From Nocardiopsis kunsanensis DSM 44524 (GTDB lineage: Bacteria > Actinomycetota > Actinomycetes > Streptosporangiales > Streptosporangiaceae), in contig NZ_ANAY01000009.1 in assembly GCF_000340965.1 (NCBI RefSeq), forward strand, positions 1 to 64,000: a stretch of 64,000 nt of DNA, read 5' to 3'. How positions within the stretch are numbered: the stretch's first letter is position 1; every line of letters begins with the position of its first letter. Position numbers and translations under genes: made by a program. Shown here in pieces: positions 24,367-34,658 of this stretch. The notes below the pieces were generated by a model. It made no database searches. It was not told the DNA's origin and saw only the letters and a program-made list of their open reading frames with translations.

Positions 24367-26925
24367 ATGAGTACCCCGACCGAGCCCGGGGCCGCTTCCA
24401 CCGAGGACCCCGCGCCTGCCATGAAGGCCGTTGTGATGGCCGGGGGCGAAGGCACGCGCCTGCGGCCCATGACCGCCAACCAGCCCAAACCGCTGCTCCC
24501 GGTGGTCAACAAGCCCATCATGGAGCACGTGCTGCGTCTGCTCCGCCGGCACGGCTTCTCCGAGACCGTCGTGACCGTGCAGTTCCTGGCCACACTGATC
24601 CGCAACTACTTCGGTGACGGCGAGGAACTCGGCATGGAGCTGAACTACGTCGCCGAGGAGGTGCCGCTGGGCACCGCCGGCAGTGTGAAGAACGCCGAGG
24701 AGTACCTGCGCGGCGAACCCTTCATGGTCATCTCCGGTGACGCGCTCACCGACATCGACCTCACCGACATGGTCCGCTTCCACCGCGAGAGCGGCGCCAA
24801 GGTCACCATCGCCCTCAAGCGGGTGCCCAACCCGCTCGAGTTCGGCATCATCATCGTCGACGACCAGGGGCGTATCCAGCGGTTCCTGGAGAAACCCACC
24901 TGGGGCCAGGTCTTCTCCGACACCGTCAACACCGGTATCTACATCATGGAGCCCGAGGTCCTCGAAAGAGTGGCCGAGAACGAGGTCGTGGACTGGTCCG
25001 GTGACGTCTTCCCCGAACTCCTGGCCGAGGGCGAGCCCCTCTACGGATACGTCGCCGACGGTTACTGGGAGGACGTGGGTACCCACGAGAGCTACCTGAG
25101 CGCCCAGGCCGACGTCCTGTCCGGCAAGGTCGACGTCGAGATCGACGGGTTCGAGGTCTCACCCGGGGTCTGGGTCGGGGAGGGCGCCGAGGTCGACCGC
25201 AGCGCCGTCCTCAAGGGTCCGCTCTACGTCGGTGACTACGCCAAGATCGAGGCCGGCGCGGAGCTGCGCGAGTACACCGTCGTGGGCAGCAACGCCGTCG
25301 TGCGTGCGGAGGCCTTCGCCCACCGCACCGTCCTGCACGACAACGTCTTCATCGGGCGCGGAGCCAACCTGCGCGGCACGGTGGTCGGCAAGAACACCGA
25401 CATCATGTCCGCGGTGCGGGTCGAGGAGGGCGCGGTCGTGGGCGAGGACTGCGTCATCGAGTCCGAGGCCTACGTGCACAACGACGTCAAGGTCTACCCC
25501 TTCAAGACCATCGAGGCCGGGGCGGTGGTCGGTTCCAACGTCGTCTGGGAGTCCAGGGGCCAGCGGTCCCTGTTCGGCCCCCGCGGCGTCTCGGGGCTGA
25601 TCAACGTCGAGATCACACCGGAACTGGCCGTGCGCCTGGCCAACGCCTACGCCACCACCCTCAAGAAGGGTGCGATCGTCACCACCTCGCGTGATGTCTC
25701 CCGTGGTGCGCGCACACTCAAGCGCGCCATCATCAGCGCGTTGACGGCCGCCGCCATCGAGGTGCGCGACCTGGAGGTGGTGGCGCTGCCGGTGGCCCGT
25801 TTCATCACCGGCAAGGCCGAGGTCGCCGGGGGTATCACCGTGCGCACCAGCCCCGGTGATCCGGAGTCGGTCGACATCGTCTTCCTCGACGGTGACGGGG
25901 CCGACCTGTCGCCGGGCGCCCAGCGCAAGCTCGACCGCGTTTTCTCCCGGGCCGAGTACCGGCGGGCCTTCCCCGGCGAGATCGGGGAGCTGTCCTTCCC
26001 CTCACGCAACGTGGAGACCTACGCACACGACCTGCTGCGCTCGGTGGACACCTCCGGGGTGGCCGATGCCGAGCTCAAGGTCGTGGTCGACTGCGCCGGC
26101 GGCACCAGCTCGCTGATCCTGCCCTCCCTGCTCGGGCGGCTCGGGGTGGACGTCCTCACCGTCAACAACCGGCTGGACGAGGACTCGCCCACCGACACCG
26201 ACGCCAAGAAGACGCGCGATCTGGAACGCCTGGGTGAGCTCGTGGCCGGGTCCAACGCGGACTTCGGGGTCCGGTTCGACCCGGTGGCCGAACTGCTCTC
26301 CATCGTCGACGAGAACGGCTCACTGATCGACAACGACCGTGCGCTGCTGGCGGTGCTGGACCTGGTGGCGGCCGAACGCGGCCGTGGCACCGTGGTCCTG
26401 CCGGTGACCACCACCCGTGTCGCCGAGACCGTCGCCGCCTCGCACGGTCTCGGGGTGCGCTGGACACCCACGGCCACCCACGAGCTCACCAGGACGGTGC
26501 GGGAGGGCGGCGAGGACATCGTCTTCGCCGGGGACGGGCGCGGCGGTTTCGTCGTGCCCGAGTTCAGGCCCACCAGTGACGGCATCGCCGCTTTCGTGCG
26601 GCTCCTGGGGCTGGTGGCGCGCTCCCGCCGCTCGGTGGGACAGATCGACCGGCGTATCCCTCAGGCGCACCTGCTGCGCCGTTCTGTGCCCACTCCGTGG
26701 GCGATCAAGGGCAGCGTCATGCGCTCGGTCGTGGAGGCCGCAGGGGACCGGGAACTGGACACCACCGACGGTGTGCGTGTGGTCGAGTCCGACGGGAGTT
26801 GGGCACTGGTGCTCCCGGACACCGCCGAGGCCGTGACCCATCTTTGGGCCGAAGGTCCCGACTCCGACACTGCGTCCCGTCTGCTCGACGAGTGGGCCGC
26901 AGTCGTGGAGCGGGCCGAGGGCTGA
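24367..26925 (+). CDS. GDP-mannose pyrophosphorylase fused to a phosphomannomutase-like domain
   Basis: The 852-residue protein starts at ATG 24367 with GGAGG eight bases before it. Residues 20-255 are a nucleotidyltransferase (MAGGEGTRLRPMT, QPKPLLPVVNKPIMEHVL, GDALTDIDL). Residues 260-390 are left-handed beta-helix hexapeptide repeats. Residues 400-850 resemble phosphomannomutase, with DGDGADLSPG in place of DGDGDR and TTSRDVSRGARTL in place of the catalytic TSxSHNP loop. The nucleotidyltransferase half should make GDP-mannose or another NDP-sugar for cell-wall glycans. The mutase half looks altered and may be regulatory or weakly active. Confidence 0.85.
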   Translation: MSTPTEPGAASTEDPAPAMKAVVMAGGEGTRLRPMTANQPKPLLPVVNKPIMEHVLRLLRRHGFSETVVTVQFLATLIRNYFGDGEELGMELNYVAEEVPLGTAGSVKNAEEYLRGEPFMVISGDALTDIDLTDMVRFHRESGAKVTIALKRVPNPLEFGIIIVDDQGRIQRFLEKPTWGQVFSDTVNTGIYIMEPEVLERVAENEVVDWSGDVFPELLAEGEPLYGYVADGYWEDVGTHESYLSAQADVLSGKVDVEIDGFEVSPGVWVGEGAEVDRSAVLKGPLYVGDYAKIEAGAELREYTVVGSNAVVRAEAFAHRTVLHDNVFIGRGANLRGTVVGKNTDIMSAVRVEEGAVVGEDCVIESEAYVHNDVKVYPFKTIEAGAVVGSNVVWESRGQRSLFGPRGVSGLINVEITPELAVRLANAYATTLKKGAIVTTSRDVSRGARTLKRAIISALTAAAIEVRDLEVVALPVARFITGKAEVAGGITVRTSPGDPESVDIVFLDGDGADLSPGAQRKLDRVFSRAEYRRAFPGEIGELSFPSRNVETYAHDLLRSVDTSGVADAELKVVVDCAGGTSSLILPSLLGRLGVDVLTVNNRLDEDSPTDTDAKKTRDLERLGELVAGSNADFGVRFDPVAELLSIVDENGSLIDNDRALLAVLDLVAAERGRGTVVLPVTTTRVAETVAASHGLGVRWTPTATHELTRTVREGGEDIVFAGDGRGGFVVPEFRPTSDGIAAFVRLLGLVARSRRSVGQIDRRIPQAHLLRRSVPTPWAIKGSVMRSVVEAAGDRELDTTDGVRVVESDGSWALVLPDTAEAVTHLWAEGPDSDTASRLLDEWAAVVERAEG

Positions 26926-26926
26926 T

Positions 26927-26977
26927 CCCGCCGGCGGGGCGTGGTCCGTCACCCGGTGGCGGCCCCGCCCCGGCGGG
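26927..26977 (+). terminator. possible hairpin after the guanylyltransferase gene
   Basis: CCCGCCGG (26927-26934) pairs with CCGGCGGG (26970-26977), and GGGGC pairs with GCCCC inside it, leaving a loop of about 21 bases. Confidence 0.4.
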
Positions 26978-27525
26978 TCCGCCCGGGCGGGGCGAAGCCT
27001 CGCACGCGGGCGAAAACGGAGTTTTTCGGGGCGAAGTCGCAGTACAGGACACTGCCGGGAAGAACTTCGGCAATTCCCTGGTTGAGGGGAGAACCAAACG
27101 CCTCCCGGGCGCATCAGCACCAGAAGCAGGTGTCCCGTGCAGAGCCGTACTGCTCCGGTCCCCGGCCGGGCCCCGGGCGCTGCCCGCACGGCGGTCCCGG
27201 GACCGGTTCCCACGGCAGGCCTGGGAGGAGCAAAACCCTGTCTGGACAGGGATATGGTTTAAAGTCGAGTGTTCCCTGGCGCCGAGTCACCACCCGCCCG
27301 GGGCTTCCGCAGCGATGGACACACCTCCGGAGGGTGACGAGGAGTACAACATGGGGGAAGAGACCTAGCGACCGAACGTGCGAGGTGCTCTCGCCGCAGC
27401 GACGGCGAACCGCCTCGCCTCGTCCCCGGCGGTGTGCGGGCCAGGAGTCCGTACCGGCCCGGGGACGCGCCACCGATCAGCCGAATCAAGCACCGCCCCC
27501 GTGCGGTAGGAGGCCGAGCCGACCT
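26978..27525. other. gene-poor stretch before the FHA gene
   Basis: No convincing gene is seen in this stretch; gcvH, which precedes garA in mycobacteria, is absent. It holds an inverted repeat CCCTGTC-TG-GACAGGG at 27236-27251, three bases before TATGGT (27254-27259), which could be an operator and -10 box. A 17-codon frame at 27314-27367 has no ribosome site and is not called. Confidence 0.4.
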
Positions 27526-28068
27526 ATGTCGAGCGTTTACTGCACGCAGTGCGGTCACGCCGTTGCGGATGATGCCCGTTTCTGCTCCCACTGTGGAACC
27601 CCCATCCGCAGGGCCGAACAGCAGAGCCCTCGGCCCCAGGGGGGAGGGGACTCCGCCGGAGACGTCACATCCACCATCTCGATCTCCGGCATCCAGGTCC
27701 TGGACGATGAGGAATCCGGGGACGAACCCGGGGGCGAGGACCAGAGCAGCACCGACGCGCTTCCCCCCGGAACGGCCCTGCTCGTGGTCCGTCGCGGCCC
27801 CAACGCCGGGAGCCGTTTCCTGCTGGACAGCGACGTGACCACCGCCGGTCGCCATCCCAACAGCGACATCTTCCTGGACGACGTGACCGTGTCGCGTCGC
27901 CATGTGGAGTTCTTCCGCCGCGGTAACGGTTTCGGTGTGCGCGACGTCGGTAGCCTCAACGGCACCTACGTCAACCGCGAACCGGTCGACGAGGCCGAGC
28001 TGGGTGGCGGCGACGAGGTCCAGATCGGTAAGTTCCGTATGGTCCTGTTGACCAAACCGCGCCGCTGA
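27526..28068 (+). CDS. zinc-ribbon and FHA domain protein, GarA-like
   Basis: The 180-residue protein opens with a double zinc ribbon YCTQCGHAV...RFCSHCGTP (residues 5-26). A Thr/Ser-rich acidic linker follows (including DVTSTISISGIQVL), then an FHA domain at about 85-175 (TTAGRHPNSDIFLDDVTVSR, RHVEF, SLNGTYVNREPVD, DEVQIGKFRMVLL). FHA domains bind phosphothreonine. The gene precedes bfn, a MerR gene and gcvP as in mycobacteria, so it is the GarA/OdhI-type regulator, which when unphosphorylated inhibits 2-oxoglutarate dehydrogenase. The classical N-terminal ETTS phosphorylation motif is not obvious; DVTSTIS is the candidate replacement. The zinc ribbon is an addition relative to mycobacterial GarA. 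Confidence 0.8.
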   Translation: MSSVYCTQCGHAVADDARFCSHCGTPIRRAEQQSPRPQGGGDSAGDVTSTISISGIQVLDDEESGDEPGGEDQSSTDALPPGTALLVVRRGPNAGSRFLLDSDVTTAGRHPNSDIFLDDVTVSRRHVEFFRRGNGFGVRDVGSLNGTYVNREPVDEAELGGGDEVQIGKFRMVLLTKPRR

Positions 28069-28083
28069 GCGGATCCTGCCGTG

Positions 28084-28116
28084 CGGCGGGGGCCGGAGGT
28101 TTGCGGCCCCCCGCCG
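28084..28116 (+). terminator. hairpin after the FHA gene
   Basis: CGGCGGGGGCCG pairs with CGGCCCCCCGCCG, with one extra C bulged, around an eight-base loop. It begins 16 bases after the stop. Confidence 0.55.
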
Positions 28117-28227
28117 CCGGAGAGCTTTGTAACGAAGGGTGCCGATTTCGCCCTCGGATCCTGCATCCGATGACGAGCAGGCAAGAGAGCGCCCATCCGG
28201 CATGACGACTCGTGGGACGGAGACGCT

Positions 28228-28698
28228 GTGAAACACATGGAGGTCGTCGGCGTCCGGGTTGAGATGCCTTCGAACCAACCGATCGTCCTGCTCAAGGAGG
28301 CGGACGGCGAGCGTTACCTGCCGATCTGGATCGGCGGGGTGGAGGCGACCGCCATCGCTCTGGCGCAACAGGGGGTGGCGCCCGCGCGGCCGCTGACCCA
28401 CGACCTGTTCCGCGACGTGCTCGACGCGCTCGGGACCGGCCTGGAGGCGATCCGTATCACCGGACTGTCCGACGGCATCTTCTACGCCGAGCTCGTCTTC
28501 GACAACGGGGTGGAGGTCAGCGCCCGTCCCTCGGACTCCATCGCTCTGGCACTGCGTACCGGCACCCCGATCTACGCCCACGAGGACGTGATCGAAGAGG
28601 CCGGCATACCCATCCCCGACGAGCAGGAGGACCAGGTCGAGGCCTTCCGCGAGTTCCTCGACAACATCTCGCCCGAGGACTTCGGCCGCAAGACGTGA
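28228..28698 (+). CDS. bifunctional nuclease (BFN) family protein
   Basis: The 156-residue protein starts at GTG 28228. VVGVRVEMPSNQPIVLLKEA, RYLPIWIGGVEATAIALAQQ, RPLTHDLFRDVL and SARPSDSIALALRTGTPIYA are the blocks of the BFN domain, annotated as a DNase/RNase from the plant BBD homologues. A short acidic C-terminus (EEAGIPIPDEQEDQVEAFRE) is typical of the actinobacterial members (Rv1829-like). The in vivo role is unknown. It sits in the conserved garA-bfn-merR-gcvP cluster. Confidence 0.88.
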   Translation: MKHMEVVGVRVEMPSNQPIVLLKEADGERYLPIWIGGVEATAIALAQQGVAPARPLTHDLFRDVLDALGTGLEAIRITGLSDGIFYAELVFDNGVEVSARPSDSIALALRTGTPIYAHEDVIEEAGIPIPDEQEDQVEAFREFLDNISPEDFGRKT

Positions 28699-28712
28699 GT
28701 GTTGCCACCGGG

Positions 28713-28736
28713 GCCGGGCCCGTCTTCGGGCCCGGC
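28713..28736 (+). terminator. hairpin after the bifunctional nuclease gene
   Basis: GCCGGGCCCG pairs with CGGGCCCGGC over ten bases around a TCTT tetraloop. It starts 14 bases after the stop codon. Confidence 0.7.
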
Positions 28737-29024
28737 GCTCGCGTGCCCGCCCGACACAGTCGTGATCTGCGAAAATGCCTGATTCAGCGATGATAGATTG
28801 GTCGGAGGACATGACCTTGGGGGCCGGAATCGACGTCCGTGGGCCCAGGGTGGGCCGATGAGCCCGCGCCTTCCGCCTGCCCGCGCTGCGACGCGCCGTG
28901 TGGCGTCGTTGACGCTGCCTTTGCCTCGCCCTACCGTCGTTGCAGTAGAACCCATGGCGCGTCCGTTCCCTCAAGCGGAGATCCCCTGTCGAGGCCGCCG
29001 TGGGACGAGGAGCCGGAGGTCGGC
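28737..29024. other. upstream region of the MerR gene
   Basis: This stretch has no separate gene I can support. An AT-richer segment at 28765-28805 (ctgcgaaaatgcctgattca and gatgatagattgg) is the likely promoter of the MerR gene, but no clean -35/-10 pair is visible. The MerR frame itself is open back to 28839 and might start earlier than annotated. Confidence 0.35.
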
Positions 29025-29618
29025 GTGGCGGTAGCGGGCGGCAAGCAGGATCCCCAGGACCGGAGGTCCGCGCTGCGACTGGCGGGGCAGCGGGGCCTAC
29101 TCGGCGAAGAGGACGTGGTGACGCTGCCTATGGACGTCGGTTATCGGGGCCCGGCAGCGTGTACAGCTGCCGGCGTGACCTACCGCCAACTCGACTACTG
29201 GGCCAGAACCGGTCTGGTGGAACCGAGTGTGCGCAACGGTGCTCAGAACGCCCCCCTCTACAGCCTCCCCGACATCCTTCTGCTCAAGGTGGCCAAGCGC
29301 CTGTTGGACACCGGTATCTCCCTGCAGCAGATCCGTACGGCCGTGGACCACCTGCGCGGGCGTGCTGCCCAGGACCTGGCCCGCATCACGCTGATGAGCG
29401 ACGGGGTCAGTGTCTACGAGTGCACCTCGCCCGAGGAGGTCGTGGACCTCATGCAGCGCGGCCAGGGCATGTTCGGGCTGGCGTTGGCCCATGTCTGGCG
29501 TGAGTTGGAAGAGGCGCTCGGTGTCGTCCCGCCCGAGGAGCGCGCCGACCTGCCGCAGGCCGCGCCCCAGGCCGTGGACGAGCTGGCCCGGCGCCGCCGC
29601 GAGCGCCGCACCGGATGA
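29025..29618 (+). CDS. MerR family regulator, Rv1830-like
   Basis: The 197-residue protein starts at GTG 29025 with GGAGG just upstream. YRGPAACTAAGVTYRQLDYW and ARTGLVEPSV form the MerR helix-turn-helix, followed by LYSLPDILLLKVAKRLLDTG and VYECTSPEEVVDLMQRGQGM, which are close to mycobacterial Rv1830. It lies directly upstream of the glycine riboswitch and gcvP, as in mycobacteria. Targets are not known. The second MerR gene of the mycobacterial cluster, the FtsR/Rv1828 type between garA and bfn, is not present here: only 159 bases separate those two genes. Confidence 0.85.
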   Translation: MAVAGGKQDPQDRRSALRLAGQRGLLGEEDVVTLPMDVGYRGPAACTAAGVTYRQLDYWARTGLVEPSVRNGAQNAPLYSLPDILLLKVAKRLLDTGISLQQIRTAVDHLRGRAAQDLARITLMSDGVSVYECTSPEEVVDLMQRGQGMFGLALAHVWRELEEALGVVPPEERADLPQAAPQAVDELARRRRERRTG

Positions 29619-29780
29619 AGAGGACCTGCTGTCCCGGGGGCGGGCTCTGAGCTCGGGCATGCTTGAGGTACGGGTGGGGGTGGGTGTTGTGAGGCACCAT
29701 CGAGTACGGTCGTGGCCAGAACAGGGAGAAAACAGACATTCTCCTTGTCCGTACGAGTAGACAGAGTCAAGAGGCCGTCA

Positions 29781-29930
29781 ATACCGCGCGGGAGAGACCT
29801 CGACAACGGGGCGCCGACGGGGCAATACTCCCCAGTAACCTCTCAGGCACCACGGACCGCGCGGAGGAGGCCACTCTGGAGCCGGAGCCCTGAGCCCGGC
29901 GACAGAGGGGGAGACCGTAAGGAACACCGC
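29781..29930 (+). promoter_or_regulatory. glycine riboswitch upstream of gcvP
   Basis: The RNA shows the conserved order of a glycine aptamer: GCGCGGGAGAGACC (29787-29800), GGCGCCGACGGGGCAA (29810-29824), ACCTCTCAGGCA (29838-29849), GGACCGCGCGG (29854-29864) and ACTCTGGAG (29873-29881). GGGAGAG pairs with CTCTC. The following CCTGAGCCCGGCGACAGAGG with GGGAGACC may be a reduced second aptamer or part of the switch that controls gcvP, which starts at 29964. The usual action of this class before glycine-cleavage genes is to turn expression on when glycine is high. Confidence 0.82.
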
Positions 29931-29963
29931 CGACCCGTTCGGCCCTGTCACCAGGAGGTCTCC

Positions 29964-32858
<2,895 letters not shown>

Positions 32859-32887
32859 GCACCGGCCGGGCAGTACCGGCCCGGGCC

Positions 32888-32918
32888 ACAGGGGGCCGTC
32901 CGTCGGACGGCCCCCTGT
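32888..32918 (+). terminator. strong hairpin after gcvP
   Basis: ACAGGGGGCCGTCC pairs perfectly with GGACGGCCCCCTGT over 14 bases around a GTC loop. Confidence 0.8.
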
Positions 32919-33003
32919 CGTGTGTCCGCGGCCGCCGGGGGCGCCCGGGTTACAGTGGCCCCGAGCCCGCGCTCCCGACGAGCCCCCATCGAAAGCGGTA
33001 GGA

Positions 33004-34260
33004 ATGACCACCACGCCCGGACCACCGGCGCGTTCCGGCGCCCCCGAGCCGCCCGAGGCCACCGACCCCGAGGACCACCCCGCCGACGGCCCCGCCCCGG
33101 GGGCCGAGGACGCCGCAGGCCTGTGCGACCAGGCCCAGGACCTGGCCGAGAACGGGCACCTCGAACGCGCCGCCGCACTCTACGAACGCGCCGCTGCCGC
33201 CGACCCCCGCCCCCGCCTGCAGGCCCGGTCCCTGCTGGGGCTGGCCGTGGTCCAGGACCAGCGCGGCGACCTGGCCGCCGCCCGCGAGGCCGCACGCCGC
33301 GCGGTCTCCACCGGGGACGACCGTTTCGCACCGCGCGCCGCCCACCACCTGGCCCTGTCCCTGGAGCAGGAGGGCGAACACGCCGAGGCCGAACGCACCT
33401 GGCGCCGCTTGCTGGAGATCGGCGGGCCCGCCCACACCGCCGTCGCGCACTACGGGCTGGCGCGCGAGGCCGAGGGCAGGGGAGAGCACAGCGGGGCCGA
33501 GGAGCACTGGGAGGCGGCACTGGCCCTGCCCGCCGCGTCCGAGCCCATCAGCCGCCTGCAGGCCGAGACCGTCGTCGAGGCAGCCCGCGACCTGGGCGGG
33601 CGGCTGCTCGAGCGCGGACTGCCGGGGGCCGCGGCCGCAGCGGTCGAGCGCGGTCTCGCCCTGGCCGACGACCCCGCCCTGCGCCTGCTGCGGGCCGCCA
33701 CCCACCTGGAGCACGCCATCGCGGACACGGGCGCGATCGTCGACGCGGCCGGGACCGCGGACCCGGACGAGCCCCGGCCCGGGGCGGGCACCTCGGGCGC
33801 GGCCGTGGAACTCCTGGCGGGCCTGCTGGCGCTGCGCGGCGACCCGGAGGCCTCCGCGCGGGCCTGGCGTGCGGGGCTGGACATCCGTGACACCGGGACC
33901 GCCGACCACGTACGGCACCGCTTGCGCCGCGGGTTCGCGGTCCCGCAGGAGGAACAGGAGGAGGGCGCCGGCACCCCCTGGTGGGAGCCCTACCTGGAGG
34001 AGGCCGTGGCCACCGACAGCGCCCCGGCCCTGGCAGGAGAGCTCTTCGCCGTGCTGACCCGGATGCACAACACCGTCGGGGTCCCGCTGGCAGAGGGAGA
34101 GGTGCGTCCCGCGGCGCTGCGCGAGGCGATGGAGGAGGCGCTGCGCACCCCCAGCGACCTGGTGTGGGGCCAGGACGTGCACGCCGACTTCCGGCGCAGG
34201 CTCACGGAGGCGATGGGCGGCCGGGACGTGCTGCCCGAGGGATGGCCCGACCGGGCCTGA
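33004..34260 (+). CDS. tetratricopeptide repeat protein
   Basis: The 418-residue protein starts at ATG 33004 behind GTAGGA. After a Pro/Asp-rich head (1-35) come TPR-like helical pairs, for example QAQDLAENGHLERAAALYER, LGLAVVQDQRGDLAAAREAA, LALSLEQEGEHAEAERTWRR and GLAREAEGRGEHSGAEEHWE. The C-terminal 80 residues (PLAEGEVRPAALREAMEEAL, DVHADFRRRLTEAMGG) look like a separate small domain. No signal peptide or catalytic motif is present; TPRs usually bind proteins. It converges with the DUF5999 gene. Confidence 0.7.
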   Translation: MTTTPGPPARSGAPEPPEATDPEDHPADGPAPGAEDAAGLCDQAQDLAENGHLERAAALYERAAAADPRPRLQARSLLGLAVVQDQRGDLAAAREAARRAVSTGDDRFAPRAAHHLALSLEQEGEHAEAERTWRRLLEIGGPAHTAVAHYGLAREAEGRGEHSGAEEHWEAALALPAASEPISRLQAETVVEAARDLGGRLLERGLPGAAAAAVERGLALADDPALRLLRAATHLEHAIADTGAIVDAAGTADPDEPRPGAGTSGAAVELLAGLLALRGDPEASARAWRAGLDIRDTGTADHVRHRLRRGFAVPQEEQEEGAGTPWWEPYLEEAVATDSAPALAGELFAVLTRMHNTVGVPLAEGEVRPAALREAMEEALRTPSDLVWGQDVHADFRRRLTEAMGGRDVLPEGWPDRA

Positions 34261-34283
34261 CCCCGGGCAGCTGCGCACCGGAG

Positions 34284-34312
34284 GCCGGACACCCCGTGGC
34301 GGGGTGTCCGGC
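34284..34312. terminator. bidirectional hairpin between the TPR and DUF5999 genes
   Basis: GCCGGACACCCCG pairs perfectly with CGGGGTGTCCGGC over 13 bases around a TGG loop, between two converging genes. Confidence 0.75.
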
Positions 34313-34323
34313 GGTCGTCCCGC

Positions 34324-34512
34324 TCAGGCTGCGACGCGGGGGCGGTGCGGGGCCACAACGGCCCCGTCCGGCATCAGCTCCCCGGTGTCGTCGAACTGGA
34401 CGACGCCGTTGCAGAGCAGACTCCAGCCCTGCTCCGGGCGGCTGACGACGACCCGAGCGGCCTCGTGGTCGACGTCCTCGGAAGAGGGGCAGACAGGTTC
34501 GTGGCTGCACAT
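34324..34512 (-). CDS. DUF5999 family small protein
   Basis: The 62-residue protein begins MCSHEPVCPSSEDVDHEAAR and ends PDGAVVAPHRPRVAA. The central WSLLCNGVVQFDDTGELMPD is characteristic of the small actinobacterial DUF5999 proteins. Three cysteines and two histidines (C2, H4, C8, C34, H57) could bind a metal, but this is not shown. ATG 34512 follows an AAGG site. It stands alone with its own terminator. Confidence 0.85.
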   Translation of the reverse strand: MCSHEPVCPSSEDVDHEAARVVVSRPEQGWSLLCNGVVQFDDTGELMPDGAVVAPHRPRVAA

Positions 34513-34658
34513 GGGAAGGCCTTTCGGTCAGGTGCTCTTCGTCGAGCTGAGGCCAAGCGTAGTGGCTCACATCACAGGCGTGGGCACGTTTGGGACCGAA
34601 TGCAGCGGGATCCCGGCCCCGGCCCGCGCGTCCCGACGAGGAAGCGCAGGTCCCGGGT

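Noticed and set aside
22198..25086. A 962-codon minus-strand frame across the ArsA-like, phosphatidyltransferase and guanylyltransferase genes
   Set aside because: It runs antisense to three well-supported genes and has a composition of reversed codons only.
27314..27367. 17-codon frame MDTPPEGDEEYNMGEET before the FHA gene
   Set aside because: It has no ribosome site and no known relatives; the frame is too short to support.
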